From Atopobiaceae bacterium (GTDB lineage: Bacteria; Actinomycetota; Coriobacteriia; Coriobacteriales; Atopobiaceae): a stretch of DNA of 64,000 nt. The notes below the pieces were generated by a model that worked only from the letters and a program-made list of their open reading frames with translations, had not been told where the DNA came from and made no database searches. This document shows positions 43,622 through 51,939 of this stretch, in pieces. Each line of letters opens with the position of its first letter. Position 1 is the first letter of the stretch. The stretch spans positions 1,884,902 through 1,948,901 of the forward strand of contig JAKVOB010000001.1 in the NCBI GenBank assembly GCA_022483015.1. The letters are read 5' to 3'. Position numbers and translations under genes: made by a program.

Positions 43622-43766
43622 TGCTGCGGCCGGGAAGCCTGCGGCGCATGGCCCAGCAGACGGCGGCGCTGTACCAGGCCGTCGTGGATGCCATGCCACG
43701 CGCATGCCTCCCTTTCCGTCTCGCCTTTCTTTCCCGATGTTCCTCTCGCCCATCCTTGGTGGTTTA

Positions 43767-43788
43767 ATGGTTCAAACGGTTGGACCAT
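43767..43788. promoter_or_regulatory. ArsR-type operator overlapping the leader of the ArsR gene
   Basis: ATGGTTCAA at 43767-43775 and TTGGACCAT at 43780-43788 form an inverted repeat with eight of nine arm pairs and a four-base spacer, ending 12 bp before the ArsR start and reaching the ribosome-binding site. A probable autoregulatory operator. Confidence 0.6.
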
Positions 43789-43800
43789 AAGGAGATGGAC

Positions 43801-44163
43801 ATGCCCGACATGAAGCAGATGGTCGACACGATCGCCGACGAGTTCCAGCGCTGCCAGCCGGTCCTCACGGCCCTGGGAGACGAGAACCGCCAGCACCTCA
43901 TCCTCGAGATGATGCGCATGGGGAGCTGCCACGGCGTACGTGTGGGGCAGATCACCGAGAGGACCAACCTCTCGCGCCCGGCCGTGTCGCACCACCTCAA
44001 GATCCTGCGCGAGGCGGGCCTCATCAAGATGCGGCGCGAGGGCACCAAGAACTTCTACTACTTCGACACCGACCCTGCGGCCATGAAGGACCTCCAGGAC
44101 ATGCTGACCCACACACGCCAGGTCATGGCCCTCCTCCCCGGGAGGGGCGAGACCGATGACTAG
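43801..44163 (+). CDS. ArsR-family winged-helix regulator
   Basis: 120 residues. The core VGQITERTNLSRPAVSHHLK then ILREAGLIKMRREGTKNFYY is the ArsR HTH and wing. The usual metal-binding ELCVC motif of arsenic and cadmium sensors is absent; a lone Cys lies in MGSCHGVRVG, so it is probably not a classic metal sensor. The start at 43801 is set by AAGGAG seven bases upstream, rather than TTG or ATG slightly earlier. It overlaps the metallo-hydrolase gene by eight bases, making a regulator-enzyme operon. Confidence 0.9.
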   Translation: MPDMKQMVDTIADEFQRCQPVLTALGDENRQHLILEMMRMGSCHGVRVGQITERTNLSRPAVSHHLKILREAGLIKMRREGTKNFYYFDTDPAAMKDLQDMLTHTRQVMALLPGRGETDD

Positions 44164-44962
44164 GCTCCACGTCTTCCATACCGGCAGCGTCATCGTCGAT
44201 CGCGCCATCCCCTACCACGAGGACAGGCCGCTGGCCGCCCTAGGTGTGGGAAGGTCCGTCGACAAGAAGCTCACCCTGCCCGTCTCGTGCTACCTCATCG
44301 AGCACCCGCGGGGTAACATCCTCATCGACACCGGATGGAACACCCGCTATGCCTACGAGCGCCCGAAGCGGTTCGGGGGTGCCCTCGACCGCATCAGCGC
44401 CCCACTCGTCCTCGAGGGGGAGGGCATCGACTCCAAGCTCGCGGCCTGCGGCCTCTCCCCCACCGACATCGACTGCGTCTACCTCAGCCACCTCGACTTC
44501 GACCACACGAGCGGCATCGCCCTCGTGCGTGGCGCCCGACGCTTCATGACCGCCCGTGCCGAGGTCGCGGACGCCCGCCGTGCGCCACTTCGCTATGTGC
44601 GCTCGACCTGGGCGGACGTCGACATCGAGCCCTTCGACTACCAGGAGGGCGGCATCGGGCCCGTCGGCAGGAGCCTCGACGTCTTCGGCGACGGCAGCGT
44701 GGTCCTGGTGAGCACGCCCGGCCACACCCATGGTCATGCCTCCGTGCGGGTGGGCACGCCCGAGCGCTACGTCCTCCTGGCAGGGGACGCCGTCTACACG
44801 CAGCGGTCGGTACGCGAGCACATCATGCCCGGGTTCACCGTGGACGAGGCGGCTGCCAAGGCCTCGGTGGAGTGGGTCTGCGCGTGTGCGGCAGACCCTG
44901 CCTGCCTGACCGTGATCCCCAACCATGACCCGGACACCGAGGAGCAGGTCATCGACCTCTAG
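44156..44962 (+). CDS. MBL-fold metallo-hydrolase (lactonase-like)
   Basis: 268 residues. The metal motif reads SHLDFDHTSG, as in the N-acyl-homoserine-lactonase-like (AttM/AiiB) branch where the first HxHxDH can vary, followed by later metal ligands in STPGHTHGHASV, LLAGDAV and IPNHDPD. It hydrolyses a lactone, ester or thioester, unknown which. The gene starts within the ArsR coding end, and a nitroreductase follows after 49 bp, so the three are probably one operon for a reactive or xenobiotic compound. Confidence 0.87.
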   Translation: MTRLHVFHTGSVIVDRAIPYHEDRPLAALGVGRSVDKKLTLPVSCYLIEHPRGNILIDTGWNTRYAYERPKRFGGALDRISAPLVLEGEGIDSKLAACGLSPTDIDCVYLSHLDFDHTSGIALVRGARRFMTARAEVADARRAPLRYVRSTWADVDIEPFDYQEGGIGPVGRSLDVFGDGSVVLVSTPGHTHGHASVRVGTPERYVLLAGDAVYTQRSVREHIMPGFTVDEAAAKASVEWVCACAADPACLTVIPNHDPDTEEQVIDL

Positions 44963-45011
44963 GTTCTTCTTGCACCGACATCTTGCAACCACAGACACGA
45001 AGGGGCACGCC

Positions 45012-45671
45012 ATGGATCAGATCGAGCTCATGAGGAGCAGGCACGCCGTACGTCACTACCTCGACCACCCCATCGAGGCCGAGAAGCGCGTCGCATTGCA
45101 GGGATGTGTGGACGCCTGCAACCAGGAGGGCAGCCTTCACCTGCAGCTGGCCTTCGACGAACCGGAGGCCTTCACCTCCGGCATGGCCCACTACGGCAGC
45201 TTCGCCGGCGTGACCGACTATCTCGCGCTCATCGGCAGGAAGTCCACGGACCTGGAGGAGCGTGTGGGATTCCACGGCGAGAGGGTCGTACTTCTCGCCC
45301 AGGAGCTGGGCCTCAACACCTGCTGGGTCGTGCTCACCTATGGCAAGCGATCCGTCAAGGCCGACATCGAGGCCGGAGAGCAGCTGGTGGGCGTGATCGC
45401 GATGGGTTACGGCGAGACGCAGGGCATCGCGCACAAGAGCAAGCCCGCCGAGAGGCTCTACGAGATGCCAGCCGATGCCCCCGACTGGTACCGCCGGGGC
45501 ATCGAGGGCGCCACCCTGGCCCCCACCGCCATGAACCAGCAGAGGTTCCACATCACGCTCGACGGTGACGTCGCCCGCGTGGCCCGCGGGATGGGTCCCA
45601 ACACGAAGACGGACCTCGGCATCGTGCGTCACGACTTCGAGGCCGCGAGCGGCCACGGGCTCGAGGCGTAG
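45012..45671 (+). CDS. Nitroreductase-family FMN protein
   Basis: 219 residues. MDQIELMRSRHAVRHYLDHP is the nitroreductase FMN-binding start (the RxSxR-like motif appears as RSRHAVR); TCWVVLTYG and IEGATLAPTAMNQQRFHITL cover the other flavin contacts, as in the compact NfnB/FMR subgroup. The central helical insert is short. The substrate is not decidable. The start at 45012 follows GAAGGGG. It is last in the ArsR operon and ends before a 16-bp hairpin. Confidence 0.88.
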   Translation: MDQIELMRSRHAVRHYLDHPIEAEKRVALQGCVDACNQEGSLHLQLAFDEPEAFTSGMAHYGSFAGVTDYLALIGRKSTDLEERVGFHGERVVLLAQELGLNTCWVVLTYGKRSVKADIEAGEQLVGVIAMGYGETQGIAHKSKPAERLYEMPADAPDWYRRGIEGATLAPTAMNQQRFHITLDGDVARVARGMGPNTKTDLGIVRHDFEAASGHGLEA

Positions 45672-45711
45672 GGAGCCCTCGCAGGACGCCCGACGAGCAA
45701 GCAGACCAAAG

Positions 45712-45751
45712 AAGAGGAGAGGCACCCAGATAATCGGGTGCCTCTCCTCTT
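45712..45751. terminator. 16-bp hairpin terminator between convergent units
   Basis: Perfect stem AAGAGGAGAGGCACCC / GGGTGCCTCTCCTCTT with an eight-base loop, 40 bp after the nitroreductase stop and about 100 bp past the deoC stop. Its ends are A/T rich, so it is likely to act in both directions. Confidence 0.75.
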
Positions 45752-45857
45752 GAGTCGAAAGGCCATCATCCAAACCATGTGTCAGGACCGACATGCCTCA
45801 CGGGACCAGGCGGCGCCCCACACCCCGCCACCTGCCACACGGATGGTGCTAGACCCC

Positions 45858-46589
45858 TCAGTCAAGATCCCTAGCCTGCGCCGCCGTACAACCAAGCACC
45901 GTCGGGGTGGAACGGTAGCCCACGCCCATGCGGTCGATGCCCATGTCGATGAGCTCGAAGAAGTGCTCCTGGGTTCGGATGGCACCCGAGCCCTTGACGC
46001 GGATCTTGCCCGCGCCAGCCTCAATCATGGCCGCGACGACCTCGTTGGTGGCACCATGCTGCTCCCCGCCGGTGAAGAAGCCCGTGGAGCTCTTGACGAA
46101 GTCTGCGCCGGCCTCAACGGCACAGCGGGTCCCGGCCTTGACCTGTTCGATGGTGAGCGAGTCGGTCTCGATGATCACCTTCACGTTCGAGCCGTACGCA
46201 TGACAGACGTCGACGACCGCCTTTATGTCAGAGGTCACGAAGCCATAGTCGCCGGAGCGCAGACGGCCGTAGTTGGAGACGATGTCCAAATCCTCGATCT
46301 TGTAGTTCTTGCAGTACTCCTCGGCCTGAAGCACCTTGGAGGCCGTGGTGGACAGGCCGAACGGGAAGTCGCAGACCACACAGATGCCCGTCTTGGTGCC
46401 CTCGACCATGGGAGCCACGATGTCGAGCGAGGCAGGATTGATGCAGATGGTCTTGCACCCGAAGTCGATGCCCTCCTGGGCGTACTTCCTGATCTGGTCG
46501 ACGGTGAACTCGGGCTTCAGCACCGACTGGTCGACGTAGCTCGCGAGCTCGCGCTCGCTCATCTGCACTGCCTTCTTGGATGGCTTCAT
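45858..46589 (-). CDS. deoC: Deoxyribose-phosphate aldolase
   Basis: 243 residues, a class I aldolase that splits 2-deoxyribose-5-phosphate into acetaldehyde and glyceraldehyde-3-phosphate in deoxynucleoside catabolism. Seen: DQSVLKPEFT at the N-terminus, KTICINPAS, VCDFPFGLSTT, the VKVIIETDSL strand, and the Schiff-base Lys in ADFVKSSTGFFTGG, with KGSGAIRT near the end. GAGAAAGGA precedes the start at 46589. It is alone, without deoA or deoB beside it, and divergent from a GntR regulator that may control it. Confidence 0.95.
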   Translation of the reverse strand: MKPSKKAVQMSERELASYVDQSVLKPEFTVDQIRKYAQEGIDFGCKTICINPASLDIVAPMVEGTKTGICVVCDFPFGLSTTASKVLQAEEYCKNYKIEDLDIVSNYGRLRSGDYGFVTSDIKAVVDVCHAYGSNVKVIIETDSLTIEQVKAGTRCAVEAGADFVKSSTGFFTGGEQHGATNEVVAAMIEAGAGKIRVKGSGAIRTQEHFFELIDMGIDRMGVGYRSTPTVLGCTAAQARDLD

Positions 46590-46810
46590 GCCGCGTCCTT
46601 TCTCCTGGCCCCTTCCGGGGCATTGCCGATGACCTTGGTACCGGGTGATTCAGCCCTTTAGTATCGTTCCTTAGATACCTTGGCCATCTGCAGGATATCA
46701 GGCGCGGAGGAAGAGCCACTCCGGTCGAGAGAGAATCTCTGTTTGTATGGTACATAGGATATCTAGCAAGGTAGAATAGTCGTGACACCAGCAACCACGG
46801 AGAGGAATTC
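46590..46810. promoter_or_regulatory. Divergent promoter region, deoC and gntR-type gene
   Basis: AT-richer than its surroundings. It contains TTAGATACC at 46671-46679 and a related inverted GGATATCTAG at 46757-46766, possible half-sites for the GntR protein, and a small AGAGA-N3-TCTCT dyad near 46729-46741. No promoter hexamers stand out clearly. Confidence 0.35.
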
Positions 46811-47593
46811 ATGGACGCACTATCGGCGATCACCGCAGACCCACTCGACCATGCCTCGGCCACACCGCTCTACCTGCAGCTCGAACAACGCATCCTCCAG
46901 GTCATCGCCACGGGCGGCCTCGACGAGACCACACCGCTGCCCACCGACCAGGAACTATGCCAGAACCTCGGCCTCTCTCGCACAACCGTGAGAAGGTGCT
47001 ACCAGGACCTGGTGGACACCGGCAGCGTCGTGAGACGTAGGCACGAGGGGACCTTCGTCTGCCCTACCTCCACGCGACAGAACCTCGGGATGCTGCTCAA
47101 CTTCTCGGCTGAGATGGCTCGCGAGGGCAAGGAGGCCACATCGGAGGTCCTGGGGCTCCGCAGGCGCGCCTCGGATAGGGGGATCTCGAAGCGGCTCCAG
47201 GTCCCGGATGGCACCGAGGTCTGGGAGATTCGTCGCCTGAGGCTCGGCGACGGCGTCCCCATGCGCGTGGAGACCGCCTTCGTACCATGCTCCCTCTGCC
47301 CGACCTTGTCCGAGAGGGACCTCACGCACTCGCTCTATGCACGCATCTCGGAGGAGTCCGGTGCCTTGCCGGCGCGCGCCGAGGAGGCCTACGAGGCCAT
47401 CTGCCTCGACGCCAGAGAGGCCAAGGCCCTGGGGGCCACCACGGGCTCGCCCGCCTTCCAGGTCCTCAGGACCTCCTATGACACGCTGCTCCGTCCCTTC
47501 GAGACCTCCGTGCTCATCGAACCGGCCGACAGGAATCACCTACTCGTGAGCCTTGATGCAGATGGTCTCACATTGAGGAAATACTACGGCTGA
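46811..47593 (+). CDS. GntR/HutC-family regulator with UTRA domain
   Basis: 260 residues. The GntR HTH (TPLYLQLEQRILQVIATGGL through LGLSRTTVRRCYQDLVDTGS) covers about residues 18-75, followed by a UTRA effector domain (EVWEIRRLRLGDGVPMRVET ... SPAFQVLRTSYD). UTRA regulators usually sense phosphorylated sugars or related metabolites. Start at 46811 with GAGAGGA. It is divergent from deoC; control of deoC by a deoxyribose compound is a reasonable inference. Confidence 0.9.
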   Translation: MDALSAITADPLDHASATPLYLQLEQRILQVIATGGLDETTPLPTDQELCQNLGLSRTTVRRCYQDLVDTGSVVRRRHEGTFVCPTSTRQNLGMLLNFSAEMAREGKEATSEVLGLRRRASDRGISKRLQVPDGTEVWEIRRLRLGDGVPMRVETAFVPCSLCPTLSERDLTHSLYARISEESGALPARAEEAYEAICLDAREAKALGATTGSPAFQVLRTSYDTLLRPFETSVLIEPADRNHLLVSLDADGLTLRKYYG

Positions 47594-47650
47594 AGTCGCA
47601 GCCCTTGGCCTCGGGCATCCCGCGGCCCATATGCCGGGAACCAGCTGCGA

Positions 47651-48412
47651 TTACCCTGCCGCAGATATGACCTCGGCAAAGGCCTCCCCAGCCCAGGCAT
47701 CCTCCGGCGGGAGCCTCTCCGTGATCAGATAGGTGAACTCCTCGCAGGGCGCCACCAGATACGACCCCCTCCGGGAAAACTTTGACGAATCAGCGAGGAG
47801 CACGCGACGGCTGGCGTGCGCCATGGCCTCACGGGTCACCGCCAGCATCTCCGGCGAGGTCATCGTGGGACCGCGACGCCCGTCGAACCCGTCGCAGCCC
47901 GCGAAGACGATATCCGCGCAGACCTCCCGCGCCAGCTCGAGCGCACGTCCGCCAGTCGCGGCCCCCGCGCGGCCCACCACCTCACCGCCCGCGAGCACGA
48001 CTGCGCAGTCCCCCTGCGTGGCAGCGAGCCCCGCGACACGGATGCTGTTCGTGGCTACGGTGATGTCCCGTCGCAAGGGGAGTAGGCGTGCCAAGGCGAG
48101 CACCGTGCTGCCACAGTCCATCCAGACGACGTCGCCGTCACCTACAAGTTTGATGGCCTCGCGCGCGATGGCAAGCTTCTCGTGGGCATGGGAGGCCGTC
48201 TTCACCCCCACCTCCACCTCGGCTCCGAAGAGCACCTTCGCTCCCCCATGCGTCCGCATCACAAGACCAAGCGCCTCGAGATGTGCCAGGTCCTGGCGCA
48301 CCGTCTGGGGCGTCACTCCGAAGGAACCGGCAAGGGTCGCCACGTCGACCGTGCCATCCTGGAGCACGCGCTGATAGATGCAGTCCCTCCGCGCGTCAGC
48401 CGTCCGAGACAT
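47651..48412 (-). CDS. DeoR-family sugar-phosphate-responsive repressor
   Basis: 253 residues. An N-terminal DeoR HTH (VDVATLAGSFGVTPQTVRQD) is followed by the DeoR C-terminal sensor, a phosphosugar-isomerase-like fold with MDCGSTVLALARLL, TNSIRVAG, LAGGEVVGRAGAATGG and ADSSKFSRRGSY. The ATG at 48412 is preferred because the GAGGGG directly abutting the ATG at 48421 is too close to serve it. It is divergent from the hexulose-phosphate operon and sits at the edge of an array of five TTTCGTT heptamers. It probably represses that operon and itself. Confidence 0.9.
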   Translation of the reverse strand: MSRTADARRDCIYQRVLQDGTVDVATLAGSFGVTPQTVRQDLAHLEALGLVMRTHGGAKVLFGAEVEVGVKTASHAHEKLAIAREAIKLVGDGDVVWMDCGSTVLALARLLPLRRDITVATNSIRVAGLAATQGDCAVVLAGGEVVGRAGAATGGRALELAREVCADIVFAGCDGFDGRRGPTMTSPEMLAVTREAMAHASRRVLLADSSKFSRRGSYLVAPCEEFTYLITERLPPEDAWAGEAFAEVISAAG

Positions 48413-48433
48413 CGTCTCCATCCCCTCTCGACA

Positions 48434-48528
48434 AACGAAAAACGTGACGTTTCGTTTCTCAAAGTTTATACAAGAACGAAAGTTAATCTCACACGATTTC
48501 GTTCTACCGAACGATTATTCTTTTCGTT
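48434..48528. promoter_or_regulatory. Array of five AACGAAA/TTTCGTT heptamers (DeoR operator array)
   Basis: Copies: AACGAAA at 48434-48440 and 48475-48481; TTTCGTT at 48450-48456, 48497-48503 and 48522-48528. The first two form a perfect inverted pair, as do the next two, with the last extra. All lie in the 175-bp divergent spacer between the DeoR gene and the sugar-phosphate operon. Heptamers of this kind are typical DeoR-family sites. Confidence 0.75.
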
Positions 48529-48587
48529 TCTTCTGCGCGGTCGTAGATTGGAGCCAGCAAAGGACCTCCGTCAGAAAGGATCACACC

Positions 48588-49541
48588 ATGGAGACCATCT
48601 ACAAGATCAGCCCCTACTACGAGCCGCGGATGTGGGGAGGCGGCACGCGTCTGCGCGACGAGTTCGGCTATGTGACCGACGTGGCCCCCCTGGGCGAGGT
48701 CTACAACGTCGTTGCCCTCCCGGGACATGCCGACTGCGGCGTGCCGGAGCTGGGATGCACCCTCTCGGAGCTCTACTCGGCTCGCCCGGAACTCTTCGAC
48801 TGCGAGACGCAGGAGCTCCCCGTCCGCGTGAACATCCTCGACCCTATCGCCGACCTCTCGATCCAGATTCATCCTGGTGACGATTTCGCCAAGGGATACA
48901 ACGGTGGCCGCGGCAAGCCAGAGGCCTGGGTCATCCTCGACGCGCCCAAGGGCTCCCGTATCGAGTTCGGGCATCATGCAACGACCTTGGACCAGTTCAA
49001 GGACTGGACCGAGGCCCACCAGTGGGACGAGCTCCTTCGCTACCTCCCCGCCAAGAAGGATGCCTTCATCGACATCCCCACGGGGACCCTCCATGCCATC
49101 GGTGACGGCGTGCTCACCTACAACATCTCCCGCAACGCCGACTGCACGTTGCGCCTCTATGACTACGACCGCATCGAGCCTGCTACGGGTACCACTCGAG
49201 AGATCCAGCCCGAGGAGGTCTACGAGAACGTCAACATGCCCGACAAGCTCATCGACTTCGAGACCTATCCGGCGCGCGAGGAGCTGGGCGTGGACGTGAC
49301 GCGCTACACCGACCAACCCGGCCTCTACACGCTCATGCGCCTGCAGGTGAGCAAGGCTGGCCGCTTCCTCCACGACCGGTTCGCGTTCTACACGTGCGTC
49401 AACGGCTCCGGCACCGTGAACGGCGTCCCCGTGACGAAGGGCGAGACGATCCTCGTGCCGGCTGGTACGGGCTGGCTTGACCTCAAGGGCACGATGGACC
49501 TCTTCCTCGCCTCCTATCGCAACGACAACGTGGCGCGCTAG
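48588..49541 (+). CDS. Class I mannose-6-phosphate isomerase-like protein
   Basis: 317 residues, cupin-type phosphomannose isomerase of the short bacterial class. SPYYEPRMWGGGTRLRDEFG at the N-terminus, the metal-ligand IQIHPGDDFAK (Gln/His), the GKPEAWVIL segment (Glu), and the later IPTGTLHAIGDGVLTYNISR (His) are all present, with a C-terminal cupin. It normally interconverts mannose-6-P and fructose-6-P. It is first in an operon with hexulose-phosphate synthase and isomerase, so it may feed fructose-6-P into that pathway, or act on a related aldose phosphate. GAAAGGA precedes ATG 48588. A broken paralogue closes the operon. Confidence 0.88.
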   Translation: METIYKISPYYEPRMWGGGTRLRDEFGYVTDVAPLGEVYNVVALPGHADCGVPELGCTLSELYSARPELFDCETQELPVRVNILDPIADLSIQIHPGDDFAKGYNGGRGKPEAWVILDAPKGSRIEFGHHATTLDQFKDWTEAHQWDELLRYLPAKKDAFIDIPTGTLHAIGDGVLTYNISRNADCTLRLYDYDRIEPATGTTREIQPEEVYENVNMPDKLIDFETYPAREELGVDVTRYTDQPGLYTLMRLQVSKAGRFLHDRFAFYTCVNGSGTVNGVPVTKGETILVPAGTGWLDLKGTMDLFLASYRNDNVAR

Positions 49542-49564
49542 CGCCCAAGAAGAAGGGACCGATC

Positions 49565-50191
49565 ATGAAGCTCCAGATGGCAGTAGACAACGCAGACCTG
49601 AACCTCGCCCTTGAGTACGCACGGTGCACCCATGATGTCCTCGACATCTTCGAATGCGGTACGCCGCTGCTCATGCGGGAGGGCGTGCACGTGGTCCGTG
49701 CGATCAAGGAGGCCTATCCCGACCTCACCGTCCTTGCCGACTCCAAGATCATGGACGGAGGTGCCGTCGAGACGACTGACATCTGTGAGGCCGGTGCCGA
49801 CATCGTGACCGTGCTCGCCCTTGCTGATGACGCAACCGTGCAGGAGGTCATCGACACCTGTCACCAGTATGGAAGCCTTGCCATGGCCGACCTCATCTGC
49901 GTGACCGACATCCCCGCGCGCGCCCGTGAGCTCGTCACCATGGGCATCGACCTCATCGCCGTGCACACCGGGGTGGACCAGCAGGCGCAGGGTCGCACGC
50001 CCCTCGGCGACCTCAAGGAGCTCGTGGGCGCGGTCGATCCTGCCATGGCTGCCGTGGCAGGTGGCATCAACGCCACGACCGTCGCTGACTATGTCGCACT
50101 GAATCCCGGGGTCGTCATAGCGGGCGGCGCACTCTATGGTGCCCCTGACCTTCGAAGGGCTGTCATCCAGATGAAGGGGGCGCTGGTCTAG
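49565..50191 (+). CDS. hxlA: 3-hexulose-6-phosphate synthase
   Basis: 208 residues, an OMP-decarboxylase-fold (beta/alpha)8 enzyme. MKLQMAVDNADLNLALEYA at the start, FECGTPLLMREG, VLADSKIMDGGAVE with the Asp/Lys/Asp active set, and AVHTGVDQQAQGRTP with VAGGINATTV are the HPS pattern; the MDGG after Lys distinguishes it from most 3-keto-gulonate-6-P decarboxylases, though that activity is not excluded. HPS joins ribulose-5-P and formaldehyde to hexulose-6-P, reversibly. Start behind GAAGGGA. It abuts the isomerase gene with no intergenic base, as in ribulose-monophosphate gene pairs. Confidence 0.9.
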   Translation: MKLQMAVDNADLNLALEYARCTHDVLDIFECGTPLLMREGVHVVRAIKEAYPDLTVLADSKIMDGGAVETTDICEAGADIVTVLALADDATVQEVIDTCHQYGSLAMADLICVTDIPARARELVTMGIDLIAVHTGVDQQAQGRTPLGDLKELVGAVDPAMAAVAGGINATTVADYVALNPGVVIAGGALYGAPDLRRAVIQMKGALV

Positions 50192-50755
50192 ATGCAGATC
50201 AAGCAGATTGCGGCCGATGCGGCCGCAGAGCTCACCGACTGCCTGAGCCGTCTTGATGAGGCCGAGCTCGAGGCCCTGGAGGCCAAGGTTAAGTCTGCTC
50301 ATAGGGTATTCGTGGCCGGTACAGGTCGGTCGCTCCTCATGATTCGTGGGTTTGCCATGCGCCTCATGCACGCAGGACTCGACGTGTCTGTGGTGGGCGA
50401 GACGACCACGCCCGCCATCGAGCCGGATGACCTTCTCGTCATAGCCTCGGGCAGCGGGTCTACCTCGACCCTTGTGGCGATTGCCCGCAGGTGCAAGGAT
50501 GCGGGGGCACCGCTTGCCCTCATCACCACCAGGCCTGACTCCCCGATTGGCAACCTGGCTGACGGCATCGTCACGATTCCCGCCGTCTCGGGCAAGGTCG
50601 AAGGCGCCGCATCGATCTCGGTCCAACCTGGTTCCAACACCTTTGAGCAGGCTGTGCTTCTCGTCGGCGATGCCGTGGCAGCAGACATCATCGCGGCAGG
50701 TGGCCTGGCAGAAGGTAACGAGGAGCTCATGCGACGGCATGCCAACCTGGAGTAG
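50192..50755 (+). CDS. hxlB: 6-phospho-3-hexuloisomerase
   Basis: 187 residues, a single SIS domain. VFVAGTGRSLLMIRGFAMRL followed by MHAGLDVSVVGETTTPAI, then LLVIASGSGSTSTLV, are the PHI hallmarks. It interconverts 3-hexulose-6-P and fructose-6-P. It begins directly after the synthase stop and ends 72 bp before the broken second isomerase-like gene. Together with the synthase it can make ribulose-5-P from fructose-6-P, releasing formaldehyde, or fix formaldehyde; which way runs here is unknown. Confidence 0.92.
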   Translation: MQIKQIAADAAAELTDCLSRLDEAELEALEAKVKSAHRVFVAGTGRSLLMIRGFAMRLMHAGLDVSVVGETTTPAIEPDDLLVIASGSGSTSTLVAIARRCKDAGAPLALITTRPDSPIGNLADGIVTIPAVSGKVEGAASISVQPGSNTFEQAVLLVGDAVAADIIAAGGLAEGNEELMRRHANLE

Positions 50756-50827
50756 GGGCGCATGAGAAACAAGAGGCATCGCTTGGTACGAGGGCCTTCG
50801 TCCAACTCTCGCAAAAGGAGAAGAACG

Positions 50828-51767
50828 ATGAATCAGGTCTATCACATTCGTCCTGTGTTCACCGAGGCTATCTGGGGCGGCCAGCAGCTCATCGAGAAGT
50901 ACGGTTACAAGACGGACCTCAACAACATCGGCGAGAGCTACAGCGTCATCGCCATGAAGGACCATCTGGACTGCGAAGTCGCCGAGACGGGCGAGAAGCT
51001 TTCTGACTTCTAGGACGAGCACGACGACCTGTTCCAGAGCGGCACTCCCATCATGCCCGTGAGGGCGGCTATGGAGCTGCACGAATGCTCGCATGTCCGT
51101 GCAGCTCCATCCCAGCGACAAGTATGCCCTGGCTCACGACGGTCGTCTCGGAAAGCCGGATGGCGTCTATATCGTAGAAGGCAAGGGCACGGTCGAGTTC
51201 GGGCACTATGCCAAGACGCGCGCCGAGTTCAAGGACATGGCCGAGGAAGGCGCATGGAACAGCCTGCTCAGATACATCAACGTGAAGGCTGGCGACTTTC
51301 TGAACATGCCGTTCAACACCCTGCATGCGCTGGGAGCAGGCATCATCTACCTCGAGTTCTCCCAGAACGCAGACCTGACCTACCGGCTCTATGACTACAA
51401 CCGCACGCACCTGGATCCCAAGACCGGCAAGCCTCGCGAGATGCATCGCGAGAAGGTCATCGAGTGTGTGAACATCCCTGACGCAAAGACCAAGGTCGAG
51501 AGCCTCAAGACCGTCACGAATGACGGCTGCACGATCACCTCTCTCCACAACGAACCTGGTGTCTATACCTGCGGGAAGATCGAGGTCGCCGATAAGGGCG
51601 AGTATGAGCGTGACCAGTTCTACTTCCTGACCTGTATCGACGGGGCTGGCACGGTCAATGGAATCTCAATCAAGGGTGGCGAGACGTTGCTCGTGCCATG
51701 CGGTTTTGGCAAGGTCTCGCTCGAGGGCGACTTCGACCTCACGTATCTCACCTACCTGAGACCATAA
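50828..51767 (+). pseudogene. Disrupted second mannose-6-phosphate isomerase-like gene
   Basis: The start is intact (AAAAGGAG, ATG 50828; MNQVYHIRPVFTEAIWGGQQ) and the frame reads well to EKLSDF, where TAG at 51011-51013 stops it. The same frame continues as DEHDDLFQSGTPIMPVR, still family-like, so TAG replaces a sense codon. Near 51071-51097 the homology is replaced by an unrelated stretch and the frame shifts by one, after which SVQLHPSDKYALAHDGRLGK continues to a normal end at 51767. One nonsense change plus one frame change make it non-functional. It is closely related in layout to the first operon gene but too diverged to be a recent copy. Confidence 0.85.
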
Positions 51768-51853
51768 GAGAACGAGCGGCGATTAGTCCCACCGCATCAA
51801 AGGGTCGACGGACGGGCTGCTCTTGAGCGGCATCGGCCACAGACTTTCCGCCT

Positions 51854-51897
51854 GGGCACCCTGACTCGGACCTTCCCCCGTCCGTGCCAGGGTGCCC
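51854..51897. terminator. Hairpin terminator after the hexulose-phosphate operon
   Basis: Outer ten-base stem GGGCACCCTG / CAGGGTGCCC with an inner CGGAC / GTCCG stem in its 24-base loop. It lies between the operon end and the convergent TetR gene. Confidence 0.6.
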
Positions 51898-51939
51898 TCG
51901 TCATGTCTCGTTCCCCGCCAACAGGTCATGTGCGGCACA

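Noticed and set aside
51093-51767. Independent short cupin gene beginning at the internal ATG
   Set aside because: No ribosome-binding site; it lacks the N-terminal third of the isomerase fold, and the missing part lies directly upstream in another frame.
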